The notes beneath the pieces were generated by a model that worked only from the letters and a program-made list of their open reading frames with translations, did no database searches and was not told the origin of the DNA. Below, one piece after another: positions 9,497 to 18,217 of a DNA stretch of 23,706 nucleotides. The position numbers were made by a program, and so were the translations under genes. This DNA comes from Paramacrobiotus richtersi (lineage: Eukaryota > Tardigrada > Eutardigrada > Parachela > Macrobiotidae): assembly GCA_034698045.1 (NCBI GenBank), contig JAQGAU010000808.1, forward strand, positions 1 to 23,706. Direction: 5' to 3'. The number at the start of each line of letters is the position of its first letter. Within the stretch, counting starts at the first letter, position 1.

Positions 9497-10610
9497 TGGT
9501 AATACCGGCATGCACAATGCCAAAAAGAAGCATGTAAATCTACCTTCCAAAGCAAAAATAACGGAAACACAATGACCGATGCATCTGTCGTTATTCATGT
9601 CTTCAGCTAGTGCTGTTTTTCAAACCTTCCCTTTTAAAAAAGTGCTTTTCTGACTTTTATGTTCGGCCATTTGCATTATCCGGCCATTTTTACTCTGGTT
9701 TTTTATGGCCGATAAATTAATTCCCCATTCCGTTCACATTAATCTCCGAACGAAGCATGATAAAGTTGCGAATTGTACCGACACTTTTGCGAATGACCGA
9801 AACAATATAATAGTTAGGAACATCTAGTGATGCATATACCAGAACCTCTATCTTGCCAGAACTTCCGTGAAAGATTCACGATTAACCTCTTGCTCTTGAA
9901 ATGGAACAAACACGAATAATCAATCCCTAGTCAACAAAGAGTATTCCGAAAGTCAACAGCACAATCATACTCGCTAACTTGCGATAGTTGTGCAGCTCAA
10001 CACTTATCAACAGAAGGGGGCAGTTTATGCTTGAATCAAGCGTGGAAAGCATCCAGAAAAACTAACCGATATCTTCCAATCGAGGACCGATCTAGTTCGG
10101 TTTGAATCAGTTCCTGATAACAGTACGTCAGTTTCAAAATGTCCATTCATTATAAACTTTCGTGATCCAGGATGATCTCGATTCGACTCTAAAGCCGCGG
10201 CCATAGTTGGGTTCACTTATCAAGATACGATAAAAATGCACAGAACAGTGAAATGAGACATACTGCCGAACGTGACGCTCGGTGAACATGTTTGGAAACC
10301 GAACATAAAGTTTTGTATCTGCTTCCACTATGTCCCTTTCCGCGGCGCTCATAGTTGCAGAATGGTCCTGAGCAATCCAAGAAACAGCATGTAACTGCCA
10401 CCGTGAGCGGTGTGCCGCACTCCAGGCGGCTGCCAAAGCGACACGTCGGTTGTCATCGCACCCGTGGCGGTTGGCATATCCAACCCTCTGGGTAGTTGAC
10501 GCTGGGCCAAAATAGTTTTCCTAGGCCATTAATGCGTAAACTGACAAAATATTGTTGTTATATAATGTTATATAATAATATTATATAATGCTTAATATCA
10601 TGTGCTTTGG
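9497..10610. other. Spacer of 1.1 kb, no supported gene
   Basis: Overlapping minus frames at 10134-10436 (100 codons) and 10213-10401 lie in a GC-richer patch, but I recognise no domain and see no splice context. GAACC.AACTATGGCCGCGGC near 10195-10212 (minus) recurs at 11341-11361 (plus), a short shared piece of unknown origin. 10545-10600 is very AT-rich (TATATAAT units). Confidence 0.4.
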
Positions 10611-10836
10611 ACCATGGGGACCGGAAGCGCACCGTCTGCTGACCATCCTGGCCAAAAAAATTCGCCAGGAAACCGGAGAAAAGCGATCGAAAGAGTTCAT
10701 TTACCAACGTATTAGCGTAGAACTGCAACGGGCCAATGCGATGGCCATAATGGCACAGCACTGCCTTCTGCTAATTTGGATTTTTTCAGTAATTTTTGTT
10801 AATTGAGTTCATTTTCAGTACGCGCTTGCAATCTAG
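10611..10836 (+). mobile_element. Retroelement C-terminal relic, copy A
   Basis: The frame reads RLLTILAKKIRQETGEKR then RISVELQRANAMAIM. This matches a C-terminal tail I know from non-LTR retroelement polyproteins (LAKR...TGD.R....QRIS.A.QRGNA..ILGT). Only the last ~60 residues and short 3' flank are present. A clear homologue lies inverted at 13086-13337; both start at the same point (CCATGGGGA) and end at GCGCTTGCAATC. This copy has lost short internal blocks relative to the other. Family assignment beyond retroelement is inference. Confidence 0.55.
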
Positions 10837-11191
10837 TTCCCGAAGGTCGGGGAAGAGTTGGAAGTCTGAAATTGAATAGATATAAATATATGTATCTGTA
10901 AAAAAAAATGTGCAGATGTACTTGTACGTATTGCATGTGCGGCTTACGTACATACGTGTACTGCTGTATTGTCATGTATATAGATATTGTCAGGTATACA
11001 CACTTGCATAAAATAGTACTACGGCTTGCGTTATTGTAATGGCACGTCACTGTGGTGAGCAGCCTGCCATTGGCTAGAGTTGGCCAGAGTGCTTCGAACG
11101 TATGTTCAAAGGTGCGGGATTCACGCCCTTACAGAACACGAGCAGAAACATGATTCTGAACGGTTTTTCATGTCTTTTGGGAATTGATCAC
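10837..11191. other. Spacer, A/T-rich with TACGTA-type repeats
   Basis: Simple alternating motifs (TACGTA, GTATAC) fill 10910-11000. A stretch at 11061-11135 vaguely resembles a tRNA body but fails on stem pairing. No gene. Confidence 0.4.
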
Positions 11192-11287
11192 GAGTTGCTC
11201 ATAGTTCATGCTCTGAACATGCACCGATGCTCATGAACGGAGTTGCTCATAGTTCATGCTCTGAACATGCACCGATGCTCATGAACG
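11192..11287. repeat. Exact 48-bp tandem duplication
   Basis: Two identical 48-bp units, 11192-11239 and 11240-11287, begin GAGTTGCTCATAGTTCATGC and end CTCATGAACG. A partial third unit follows (TGCTCATAGTAGCACATG). Each unit contains inverted GTTCATG and CATGAAC, so each can fold. Perfect identity suggests a recent duplication amid old sequence. Confidence 0.9.
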
Positions 11288-11375
11288 ACATGCTCATAGT
11301 AGCACATGTCTTTAGATGATTTTTGTCCAAAAGTGTTCATGAACCGAACTATGGCCGCGGCATAAGTATGGAGCT

Positions 11376-11412
11376 CAAGAAACCCTGAGGCTGCAGCCGA
11401 AGGTTTCTCTTG
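11376..11412 (+). repeat. Dispersed hairpin-ended repeat, copy 2
   Basis: CAAGAAACCCTGAGGCTGCA, then GCCGAAGGTTTCTCTTG: the same terminal hairpin as at 5706. Upstream sequence differs from the other copies, so little beyond the hairpin remains. A short (CAA)n run follows at about 11428. Confidence 0.65.
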
Positions 11413-11639
11413 TGATAATATAATATCAACAACAACAACAACGAGTGCCACAATACACAAGTTTAAACGTTTCAGTGAAGAGTCTTCCGCACTGAAAAGG
11501 ATTCTGCGAAAGAGTGCATAATGAGACGTTTTTAACTGACTATTCCTTATTTAACAATTTAGAATGTTAATTTGAATTATGTATTTATTTCAAAAATACT
11601 TTTGCAAAGAAACTGTCTTCACTTCGATTTTTCGGCTTG

Positions 11640-12070
11640 ATTAAGGCTGTGTAACTTTGGGCAAATCCTCGCATCCGGTCGGCTTTGTCAGAGCTCAGTA
11701 GATAGTCGCATCTCGGCTTTATCCAGACAGCTATTGCTTTTAATTGCCGTCAAATGATCAGTCTTATCTGGAAATTTTTGCCGGATCCCAGTTGATAACC
11801 GGTTTCATCCTAACCCAAGCAAAGTGCCATAAAATGCTTGGATGATTTGTAACTTGTTTTGTTCGCAGCCTCCAGGCAGAGCCACCCGAATAAGATTGGT
11901 AACTCGATGATACCGGTTATCTTTTGCGGAGCCGGAAAAAGTGCGTGGATAAAGCCGATCATCTTTTGAGCTGCGCAAAAATGTCCAGTAAACTTTTACC
12001 GAGTTCCATTTGATCGGTGGTTGCAAACCGGATGCAACGATCGACTGAAGCAGTGAACACGAACGAAGTT
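11640..12070. repeat. Decayed family R block
   Basis: 11776-11836 (TTGCCGGATCCCAGTTGATA, then ACCGGTTTCATCC and GTGCCATAAAATG) matches 20590-20640 in inverted orientation with few differences. The rest of the block repeats variants of GATAACCGG, GCCGGAAAAAGTG and GATAAAGCCGATC at uneven 40-60 bp spacing, consistent with an old minisatellite. The minus frame across it (11805-12080) is not convincing coding. Confidence 0.55.
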
Positions 12071-12694
12071 CACTACACACTTATTTCAGTTTCGTGGTCA
12101 AAAACGCATTATGTTATGGTTTTTTCACCGCTGATGGATAAGGACATGTGATGTTTTTGTCGTGAGCATTTGACCACCATTCTATAATGTGCAGATTACT
12201 GCCGCGTTGAGCCCAAAAACAGTTGCAAGTTGACCAGTATGATTGTGCTGTTGATTTTCGGAGAGCTCGTTGGTGATTGAGGAATAAGTTGTCCGTCTTC
12301 TTAATTGAATGCATTCCGATCCTTTAAGAGTATGCACCCTGACAGCTCCGCTAACAAGCTGCAGATACCGTAGCACACCTTTAAGTTAAGAGTGCATAAG
12401 AGGGCCAATATAAATATTTTGTAAAAGTAAACATAAGTTCAAGCCGATGAAGGACGCCGGATGTGACAATTCCGAGCGTTGGCGGATCGAAAAAAACAAG
12501 CCAGTCATTAGCGCGGGAGATTATTCAGCGCGCTGGTAGATTCTGCGAGCGTTAAAAATTCACTGTGGATCTGATGTGCGGTGAAATTTGAAGAAATATA
12601 TCAAACTTATTAATTTTATGACACAGGACCATGCTAAGAATGCGAAGCGCACTGTGACATCACCGGCCGTTACAGGTGTGGCAATCAGTTTTAG
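12071..12694. other. Spacer without a recognised gene
   Basis: Two overlapping minus frames (12114-12314, 12182-12376) show no motif. The line 12625-12672 (GGACCATG..GCGAAGCGCAC..CACCGGCC) faintly echoes the start of the retroelement relic at 10609 but is too short to call. Confidence 0.4.
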
Positions 12695-12724
12695 TTATTG
12701 TAGCAATAATTATTGTAGCAATAA
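12695..12724. repeat. Two tandem 15-bp palindromic units
   Basis: TTATTGTAGCAATAA occurs twice back to back (12695-12709, 12710-12724). Each unit is a 6-bp stem around TAG. Confidence 0.8.
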
Positions 12725-12836
12725 CTAAGTAATGTACCAGCTAATTAATATAATCAGTAATATAGTTAATCTAAGTAGTACTAGCAAATTAATCGCTATG
12801 TATTTTTGCTAATTATTATTCTTATTATGTTGGCAA

Positions 12837-13001
12837 ATTCGGCATGTGAGATTCATTTTACGCTCTCGAGTAGAGTAAACTTTTCACGCTTTTCTGTGAT
12901 AAGAGGCGTGTAAGTAAAAAAGTTTAAGCCAGTTATGTGCGGCTTTCTTATCTCTGAACTTTGATCCTTTTTCACTTTCACCGGAATCTCACATGCGGAA
13001 T
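12837..13001. mobile_element. 165-bp TIR element (MITE)
   Basis: ATTCGGCATGTGAGATTC at 12837-12854 is matched 17 of 18 by the reverse complement of 12984-13001. The interior has no coding capacity. AAGCCGCACATAAC within it (minus strand, about 12940) recurs at about 16032 on the plus strand, hinting at another relic there. No target duplication was seen, so the superfamily is open. Confidence 0.65.
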
Positions 13002-13085
13002 CGTCTCACGTCTGTTTATGTGGCCCTATAATATTATTAAACTGTGTTTTTCATTTGAAATTCTCTGTTAACAATCGAATATGAC

Positions 13086-13337
13086 GCTGGATTGCAAGCG
13101 CGTACTAAAAATGAACTCAATTAGCAAAAGACCCCTGTCTGGGCCGAATTACTGGAAAAAACCTCATCCAAATTAGATGAAGGCGGTGTTGTGCCCATTA
13201 TGGCCATCGCATTGGCCCGTTTCAGTACTACGCTAATACGTTGTAAATGAACTCTTTCGATCGCTTTTCTCCGGTTTCCTGGGGAATCTTTTTGGCCAGG
13301 ATGGTCAGCAGACGGTGCGCTTCCGTTCCCCATGGTT
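13086..13337 (-). mobile_element. Retroelement C-terminal relic, copy B
   Basis: Inverted homologue of 10611-10836, roughly 90% identical where aligned by eye and longer at the 3' side. Its tail reads RISVVLKRANAMAIMGTTPP then SSNLDEVFSS, closer to the family ending (GNA..ILGTLP...L.EVF). The frame is broken. It lies downstream of the LINE ORF1-like frame at 14336-15151 on the same strand, so the two could be ends of one internally deleted element, though the kilobase between shows no reverse transcriptase. Confidence 0.55.
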
Positions 13338-13385
13338 TATGTGCATACCTGTAGTGAGCTGGAAATTTATCGAAAGTAAATCACT

Positions 13386-13549
13386 AGCCGGTGCATGGAC
13401 GAATTTAGGGGGGGCCGGGCGGCCATGGCCCCCCCTTCCCGGTATGCTGTAGGGTGGGTTCGCCGAAATTCAACAGAAGGGGGGACCCTTCTGTCGGAGG
13501 AGCCCGGAGCCTCCCTCAAAACCGGTCTAAATTCGTCACTGAGCCGGTG
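13386..13549. mobile_element. hAT-type MITE with 8-bp target duplication
   Basis: The 148-bp element 13394-13541 is flanked by exact AGCCGGTG duplications (13386-13393, 13542-13549). Terminal inverted repeats are CATGGACGAATTTAG and, reversed from the right, CAGTGACGAATTTAG: 13 of 15 match, and the right one has the CAGTG start typical of hAT elements. Eight-bp duplications are the hAT hallmark. An internal G-run/C-run palindrome (GGGGGGGCC...GGCCCCCCC) sits beside the left end. No coding; it was mobilised by a transposase from elsewhere. Confidence 0.88.
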
Positions 13550-14335
13550 AACAATATCAATTCCTTGTTTCTGTCCCTTGAGGTTCCCGTACTACTGTCA
13601 GGACCACTTCGAGTAAATTTTTTTTAAAACAGCAGGGAAAAAACAGCCGGTAGTTGTTAACAGGCGATAGCCTCGACCACGGAATGCAACAATTGCTGAG
13701 AATGGCGTTGCATAACTCAGGCATCGCTGAAGAATCTTCGATCATAACAGGTCACTGACTAGCAACACACAGCCGAATTAGGTATTTGAAAGTAGGATAG
13801 CACCATAGTTCCACATCACCAGCCAAGCCTACGACATTCAAGAACCATGCAGCTTCGGCTGCCGCCTGTGGGTTTCTTGGGTCATACTCAGAGTGTGGTC
13901 AAATTCGAAAACTGAAAGGCCTCAACATCGTAACATGATTTGTAGAGACCTTTCTGACTAATCCATTCCGAGCCGGTTTTTGAGTGATAAATTTCCTAAA
14001 ATCTTGACTAGGTACATTTCCGTTAATCGTTAAGGAGGAGTAAACAGTGGAAATTCAAGATAGGGTATCTAGCCTTTCGTTTAAAGCATACTTTCTTCTA
14101 TAGAAAACTATTTTTAGATTAATTGTATCATTTTTTTTCTATAAAACTAGAGAATTAAGTGTAAAGTATGGTTAGGGGCGCCAGTGTCCTCAACAGATAC
14201 ACATCTGGTTGCGTTGCTTTCCTGCGGCGCTTTTACGCAGTGCTGCCGGTATGATCGCTTTGTACAGTCTGTATGAAGAGGGCAAGCAAGAGCGAGCGAG
14301 GAGTCGCCGAGAACGGCGTGTCTCTCTCGTTCTCG
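13550..14335. other. Spacer with one hairpin repeat
   Basis: Apart from the hairpin repeat at 13839-13879 I see no supported feature. A 62-codon minus ATG frame (13557-13745) has no motif. GGCGCC-centred inverted bits (14177 and 14346) flank a GC-richer patch just beyond the stop of the LINE-like ORF and could be its 3' border. Confidence 0.4.
13839..13879 (-). repeat. Dispersed hairpin-ended repeat, copy 3 (inverted)
   Basis: On the plus strand: CAAGAACCATGCAGCTTCGG, then CTGCCGCCTGTGGGTTTCTTG. This is the reverse complement of the hairpin seen at 5706, 11376, 21265 and 22709. Only the hairpin is recognisable. Confidence 0.55.
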
Positions 14336-15151
14336 CTAGTGAACTGGCGCCGGCCCGCCGTTTCTTACATACGGCGCCAGCTGGATGATTTTAGTAGCGG
14401 CATGGCGGGCGAATGTGGTTCCTCTTCGATCCCCCTTGGCTGGTACATACACGCTGATGAAACGCACGTTCACGCCTTTCTCCTTCAACTTCGCTTCGAG
14501 GAATAAATTATATTTCGCCACAGTCTTAAACTTGCTGTTTTCACGGCGGGGAATTTCGCTCAAACAAAAATCTTGATGTGGTTTATGGGACACGCGCAGC
14601 ACTCCTGCTAGATCGGTCATATTCTCGTTCTCTGTTGTACTGGTTCCACGAACAATCCTCGGCTTTCTCTTCACAACATCAGTCCAACTCGTCGTAGATT
14701 TCGGCAGACTCTCAATAACTTCACCATGTTTATTTAGTTCTGAGCTTACGCTGGATGAATCCGACGGTGGAGTCGGTGGGGGCAGGGGTGCTGGTGCTGG
14801 GGTAGCTTCGACGTATTGCAGCTTCGCTGGCCTGATTCTGACTGAGGATGGCCCCATTTCAGGAGGTCTATCAAGACGTTCACAGACACATGCAGACATC
14901 TCATTCACTTTTTCCACTGATTCCTTGGTAACTCCAGCTATTATGGTTCGGGGAGGATTAGCACAGATTTCTCGTAGCTTGGCGTTCTCATCTTCCAGAC
15001 TTTTGATTTTCATATCCATAATTGCCATCTTGTTATCCATAATCTTCAGGTTGATCAGCAGCACTTTAAATTCTGGGATAAACTTTTTCCAGGTAGTGGA
15101 ATCGTTCATAAAGTCATCAAACCTAACGAGGAAATCCATGATTTTGCTCAT
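14336..15151 (-). CDS. LINE ORF1-like protein (probable retroelement ORF)
   Basis: A 271-codon frame with a true ATG at 15149-15151. Residues 25-65 form a likely coiled coil (KIMDNKMAIMDMKIKSLEDE). Residues 115-132 are proline-rich (ATPAPAPLPPPTPPS). Residues 155-165 (TSWTDVVKRKP) are a linker I associate with LINE ORF1 proteins. Residues 195-250 are a compact basic region (FCLSEIP, KYNLFLEAKLKEKGVNVRFI, GDRRGTTFAR) that could be the RNA-binding part. The order coiled coil, proline-rich linker, basic C-terminal domain suits an ORF1 that coats element RNA. No zinc knuckle is present. The last ~20 residues look unrelated, so the end is probably truncated or replaced. No reverse transcriptase adjoins it. 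It may instead be a domesticated or host coiled-coil protein. Confidence 0.55.
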   Translation of the reverse strand: MSKIMDFLVRFDDFMNDSTTWKKFIPEFKVLLINLKIMDNKMAIMDMKIKSLEDENAKLREICANPPRTIIAGVTKESVEKVNEMSACVCERLDRPPEMGPSSVRIRPAKLQYVEATPAPAPLPPPTPPSDSSSVSSELNKHGEVIESLPKSTTSWTDVVKRKPRIVRGTSTTENENMTDLAGVLRVSHKPHQDFCLSEIPRRENSKFKTVAKYNLFLEAKLKEKGVNVRFISVYVPAKGDRRGTTFARHAATKIIQLAPYVRNGGPAPVH

Positions 15152-15357
15152 GATTGCTGATCTGATCTGGCACTAATCAAAGTGCCCTGCCAGAAGCACT
15201 TCTGGGGGAATAAAGTTGTCTATTGTCTATGGCAGCCGTTACTTCACTCCAACTTTAAACGCATTCCGTAAACAATCACGTTTAATTCGATCACAAATCA
15301 CCAAAATATAGCAAAATTAAGTGAAACATCTCTAAATTAATAATTTCACACTATAAC

Positions 15358-15510
15358 CTTATTGCTCGAGCGAAATCTTGATGCGATGATAACAACGCTC
15401 TCAGTGGCTCTAGAATGTCAGGGGCCATCACCCAAACGTCCCCCCTAGACGGTTTTTGAATTCTTACTTTTTTTAACGAGTGAATTTTGAAAATTCGTTC
15501 GAGCAATAAG
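15358..15510. mobile_element. 153-bp TIR element (MITE)
   Basis: CTTATTGCTCGAGCGAA at 15358-15374 is matched 16 of 17 by the reverse complement of 15494-15510. The interior has a C-run (CCCCCCTAGACGG) and a T-run, and no coding. GCTCTAGCGAGTG at about 15568 may be a further degraded end. No target duplication is evident. Confidence 0.6.
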
Positions 15511-16609
15511 TTTGTCATAAGTCATAACCTTACGTACATTATAGCGTTTTGGCATAATTTTTTGCTCTAGCGAGTGTTCCAGAAATTTTACTTGAAATTT
15601 TTGAGTTTAAAGTCATACAGCATTGAAACGTTGAAGTTTAAAATTGAACTAAAATAAGTACTTTGTAGAACATTCATTTCTGCATCTATGAGCGTTGTTT
15701 ATGTGGCGCAAACTTGTTACGTATTGATGTGGCAAGCTCTGCCCCAGAACGACCCAACCACAAGCCACACGGCCTTAAAGCGCCCTTTCCATTATATATA
15801 CTAGCAAGAGAGCAACACATGACCTCATGTAAAGGACGTTAAACCGCATTAAACAAACAAAAACAGTGCAAAACAGACAGTCTGTTATGTAAAGAAAATA
15901 CAGAAAATACAGAAACTGTTAATTAATATAAGTGAGCGCAGATTGCCTATGTATTTCCGTGATAAGCTTAACGTGTATGGTGTATGTGTTTAGGTGTATT
16001 TGGATTAGAAGAAAAGCAGTTTGCAAAATAAAGCCGCACATAACCCGAAAACTTTATGCTAGAAACAACGGTTTTTTTGTGGTTTGGTAACGGCAAGCAT
16101 GCTGTTACTGACAGGGAATCGTACCTGCATATGTACTGTATGTTCCGGTCAAACAGTCAGGTTTCAAGATGCGAAGCATGACCAAGTGAGCAGAACGGTC
16201 ACTCTAACGTCACTATTTCAGTACTGAAGTTAAACAAACAAAGCTCTAGTCACAATTGAAAGTCACTCCAAAAACTGCGAATCGAAAAGACGTTGCATTA
16301 CGTTTTAGTATGCCTGTATGGCGCATTACGCCGCGCATACAGTTCACAGAACTACATATACATAATTTGACTCAATTCATATATTACCGACAATCTTGCT
16401 CTTTCATGAAATTTAGCGATCGAGCGAAACACAGCGCAGATGGTTTTGCAAAGAAAATGTTTTGCGGGTCACTCTCCGGCGAAGACAGGAGATATGATGA
16501 ACGGACCATGCAAAGACATAGTGAGGAATCATAAATCTGCGATTTATTGTGAGGAATAATAAGCGATTGACCATAGCGCGCCGCCGTGTTTCCCCAGTAT
16601 ACATTCAAA
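15511..16609. other. Spacer of 1.1 kb, no supported gene
   Basis: The plus frame at 16256-16534 starts at TTG and the opposite minus frame (16384-16710) starts at CTG-like codons and runs into the fold-back element; neither has a motif. A small hairpin, ATAAATC-TGC-GATTTAT, sits at about 16532. Otherwise I see nothing. Confidence 0.45.
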
Positions 16610-17289
16610 TTAAACTTCGGGTATACATTCTGCCCTCTTCTGGCGATTTTCTGTACACCGTTATAAGTATAGACGAAACCAAAGCCTTTGCGCATCCGCA
16701 AACGTAGCACCCAGCTGCCTTGTTCTTTGCAATAGCCAAAACATCAATATAGAGAAAATGATTTTATTTACGAGATGAGTTACAGTACAGTACATGAAAA
16801 CAATGAAACGACAGTCCTCAACCACACAAATGACAGATTACAGAACCTGCTTGGGGGCGAAATATAGAGCGTGCATCAATCCGTTTGTGCGCGCAACGTC
16901 GCATATATTATTATCAGATGATCGTTCTGAACCACTTTCAGCCTTGAGGTATGTTTTTGAAATTCTAAAATAAATTTCAAAATTTTTGAAATTCAATAAA
17001 AAATTTCAGAAAAATGCTATCGGGCTACTTCGGATCAGAACGAACATCATATGTGCATTTATGATGAAAGTTTCAAGAAGTTTGGATAAAACGCTGAATT
17101 ATTTGAGAAGGGAATATGTTTAAAGTTTTCTCATCTGTTGCGAAATAACCGGACGTTGCGCGCACCAACTGATTGTTGGACACTACATATCGATGTAAAA
17201 ATAACAACACAGCCAGGTGCAACGGGTACATGCGCGCGGTTGTCTTGATTTCGCTAATAGTTATAACAACGGGTGAAATATAGCCTTAT
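16610..17289. mobile_element. Fold-back MITE family F, copy 2
   Basis: Long inverted arms share TTATAACTAT..CGAAA.CAA, CAT..AT, CCGTTTGTGCGCGCAACGTC and GATCGTTCTGA around an AT-rich centre of alternating AAATTTC motifs. The right end is TATAGCC then TTAT, close to the TTAA of copy 1. The left arm is interrupted by a 106-bp insertion at 16755-16860. No coding capacity. Confidence 0.75.
16746..16869. mobile_element. 106-bp insertion with 9-bp target duplication
   Basis: AATATAGAG at 16746-16754 is repeated exactly at 16861-16869. Removing 16755-16860 plus one duplicate restores the spacing of copy 1 between CATCAAT and CCGTTTG. The insert has no inverted ends. On the minus strand it carries AATAAA (16763-16768) close to one end, as the 3' end of a short truncated retrocopy might. 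Confidence 0.7.
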
Positions 17290-17344
17290 ATCGCGCATAT
17301 CTCCTTCAGGAATTTATCATCACCGCAAATCGGAGCCTAAGCAG

Positions 17345-17461
17345 ATGGATATATCGCAACAGGCACCTGAAAAGTCCATCAAACGCAAGATCAATGACCT
17401 CCTCGAAGAACCTGTAGGACCGCTTGTCGCTCTTCAGAAAACCGTGAAGTCAAGTTCGCAA
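17345..17461 (+). CDS. Small candidate 5' coding exon A
   Basis: ATG at 17345 opens a 39-codon frame that ends exactly in phase 0 at CAA followed by GTAAGAA, a near-ideal 5' splice site. The peptide starts MDISQQAPEK, then KSIKRKINDLLEEPVGPLV, basic with a short amphipathic helix. The octapeptide ISQQAPEK recurs in exon B at 17888. I do not recognise the family. The frame stays open past the donor to 17662, so splicing is not proven. It lies directly beside a fold-back MITE, so it could be a host leader exon or the start of a transposon gene. Confidence 0.35.
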
Positions 17462-17607
17462 GTAAGAAATCTCGGCTCACTGGCCGATCTATACGCATGG
17501 TCGGCATCGGTTGTATCTATCTGTATATTTGTGTTGTTTGGCTTACCTGTGTTGTTCCGTCGACAGCGTATCCGCGTAACGCCGCAGCGAGAAATCAATA
17601 GCTGGGT

Positions 17608-17795
17608 AAATGCACCCCCTTTCGCCCCCCTTCAACTAATGGCACCCCTTTTAACAGATTAATGCCACCCCGTTTTCCCACCCACACCCACACGCACCCT
17701 CTTTTCGAAATTCTTTAAATAATAGGTGCCTTTAGCCTAATTGGGAGCGAAAGGGGTATCATTAGCCTAACGGACTGAAAAGGGGTGGCTACAGC
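17608..17795. repeat. Fold-back of CACCCC/GGGGTG units
   Basis: The left part holds AATGCACCCCCTTTCGCCCC, then TAATGGCACCCCTTTT (17637) and TAATGCCACCCCGTTTT (17660), spaced about 23 bp. The right part (17725-17795) carries inverted versions (CGAAAGGGGTATCATTAGCC, GAAAAGGGGTGGCTA). It can form a long imperfect hairpin and lies between small exons A and B. Confidence 0.7.
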
Positions 17796-17840
17796 TAAAT
17801 CCATAAATATTAGCGGCCGACCGAGTATTAACTGGCATAG

Positions 17841-17847
17841 TATAAAA
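17841..17847 (+). promoter_or_regulatory. TATA-box-like motif upstream of exon B
   Basis: TATAAAA lies 47 bp before the ATG at 17888, between inverted ATAGTAT and ATACTAT. The spacing would suit a TATA promoter with a short 5' leader. No start site evidence. Confidence 0.3.
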
Positions 17848-17887
17848 TCAAATACTATAGTACAACGGATCTAAACTCCGGGATTCG

Positions 17888-17935
17888 ATGACTATCCCAA
17901 ACATCAGCCAGCAGGCGCCTGAAAAGCACACGCGA
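17888..17935 (+). CDS. Small candidate 5' coding exon B
   Basis: ATG at 17888 gives MTIPNISQQAPEKHTR and then, in phase 0, a GTAAGCC donor. It shares the ISQQAPEK octapeptide and the donor phase with exon A, 16 of 18 bases matching across CAGCAGGCGCCTGAAAAG. No downstream exon was identified, and the Helitron on the other strand begins soon after. Very short, so the call rests on the pairing. Confidence 0.3.
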
Positions 17936-18177
17936 GTAAGCCGTCGACTAAGCAGTTTGTCACTGAAACACAACTAGCTTCAATTCTTTCAGTATTTCGC
18001 AAACATCGTTCCGCTTGCCGAAAAACCACGAGATCTTTCATGTACCAACAATGGAATGAACGCCCAGCACCGCAGAGCTTGGTTCAACTGATTCAACCAA
18101 TCAGAACGTTTTGGAGGCACGACCGTGGCAGACAGACGGACATAAGCCGCTTAATATAGTTAGATAGATTAGATAGA

Positions 18178-18217
18178 TTAGATAGACAAGCAACGGCCGC
18201 GGCGCGTAGGGCCGCGG
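18178..18217 (-). repeat. Helitron 3' end: hairpin plus CTAA terminus
   Basis: CCGCGGC (18197-18203) and GCCGCGG (18211-18217) form a GC stem with a 7-base loop. On the minus strand it is followed 15 bases later by CTAA and then T, the CTRR end and T-flank expected of a Helitron. The end is repeated (CTATCTAAT three times, 18160-18187), so the exact last base is uncertain. Confidence 0.65.

Noticed and set aside
10134-10436. Overlapping minus frames with Cys pairs (possible THAP or zinc finger)
   Set aside because: Cys/His spacing does not match a THAP or C2H2 finger and the two frames contradict each other.
11061-11135. tRNA-like stretch (TTGGCTAGAGTTGGCCAGAG, then GGGATTCACGCCC), possible tRNA-derived SINE head
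   Set aside because: The anticodon and T stems pair poorly and the B-box match is only about 7 of 11. No second copy was found in the window.
12625-12672. Third copy of the retroelement tail
   Set aside because: Only scattered short matches over less than 50 bases.
16384-16710. 108-codon minus frame
   Set aside because: It extends into a fold-back MITE arm and has no motif.
17826-17906. Possible tRNA/SINE with A-box TGGCATAG and B-box-like GGATTCGATG
   Set aside because: T-loop length is wrong (11 instead of 7) and the 5' half does not fold; the region is better read as the leader of exon B.
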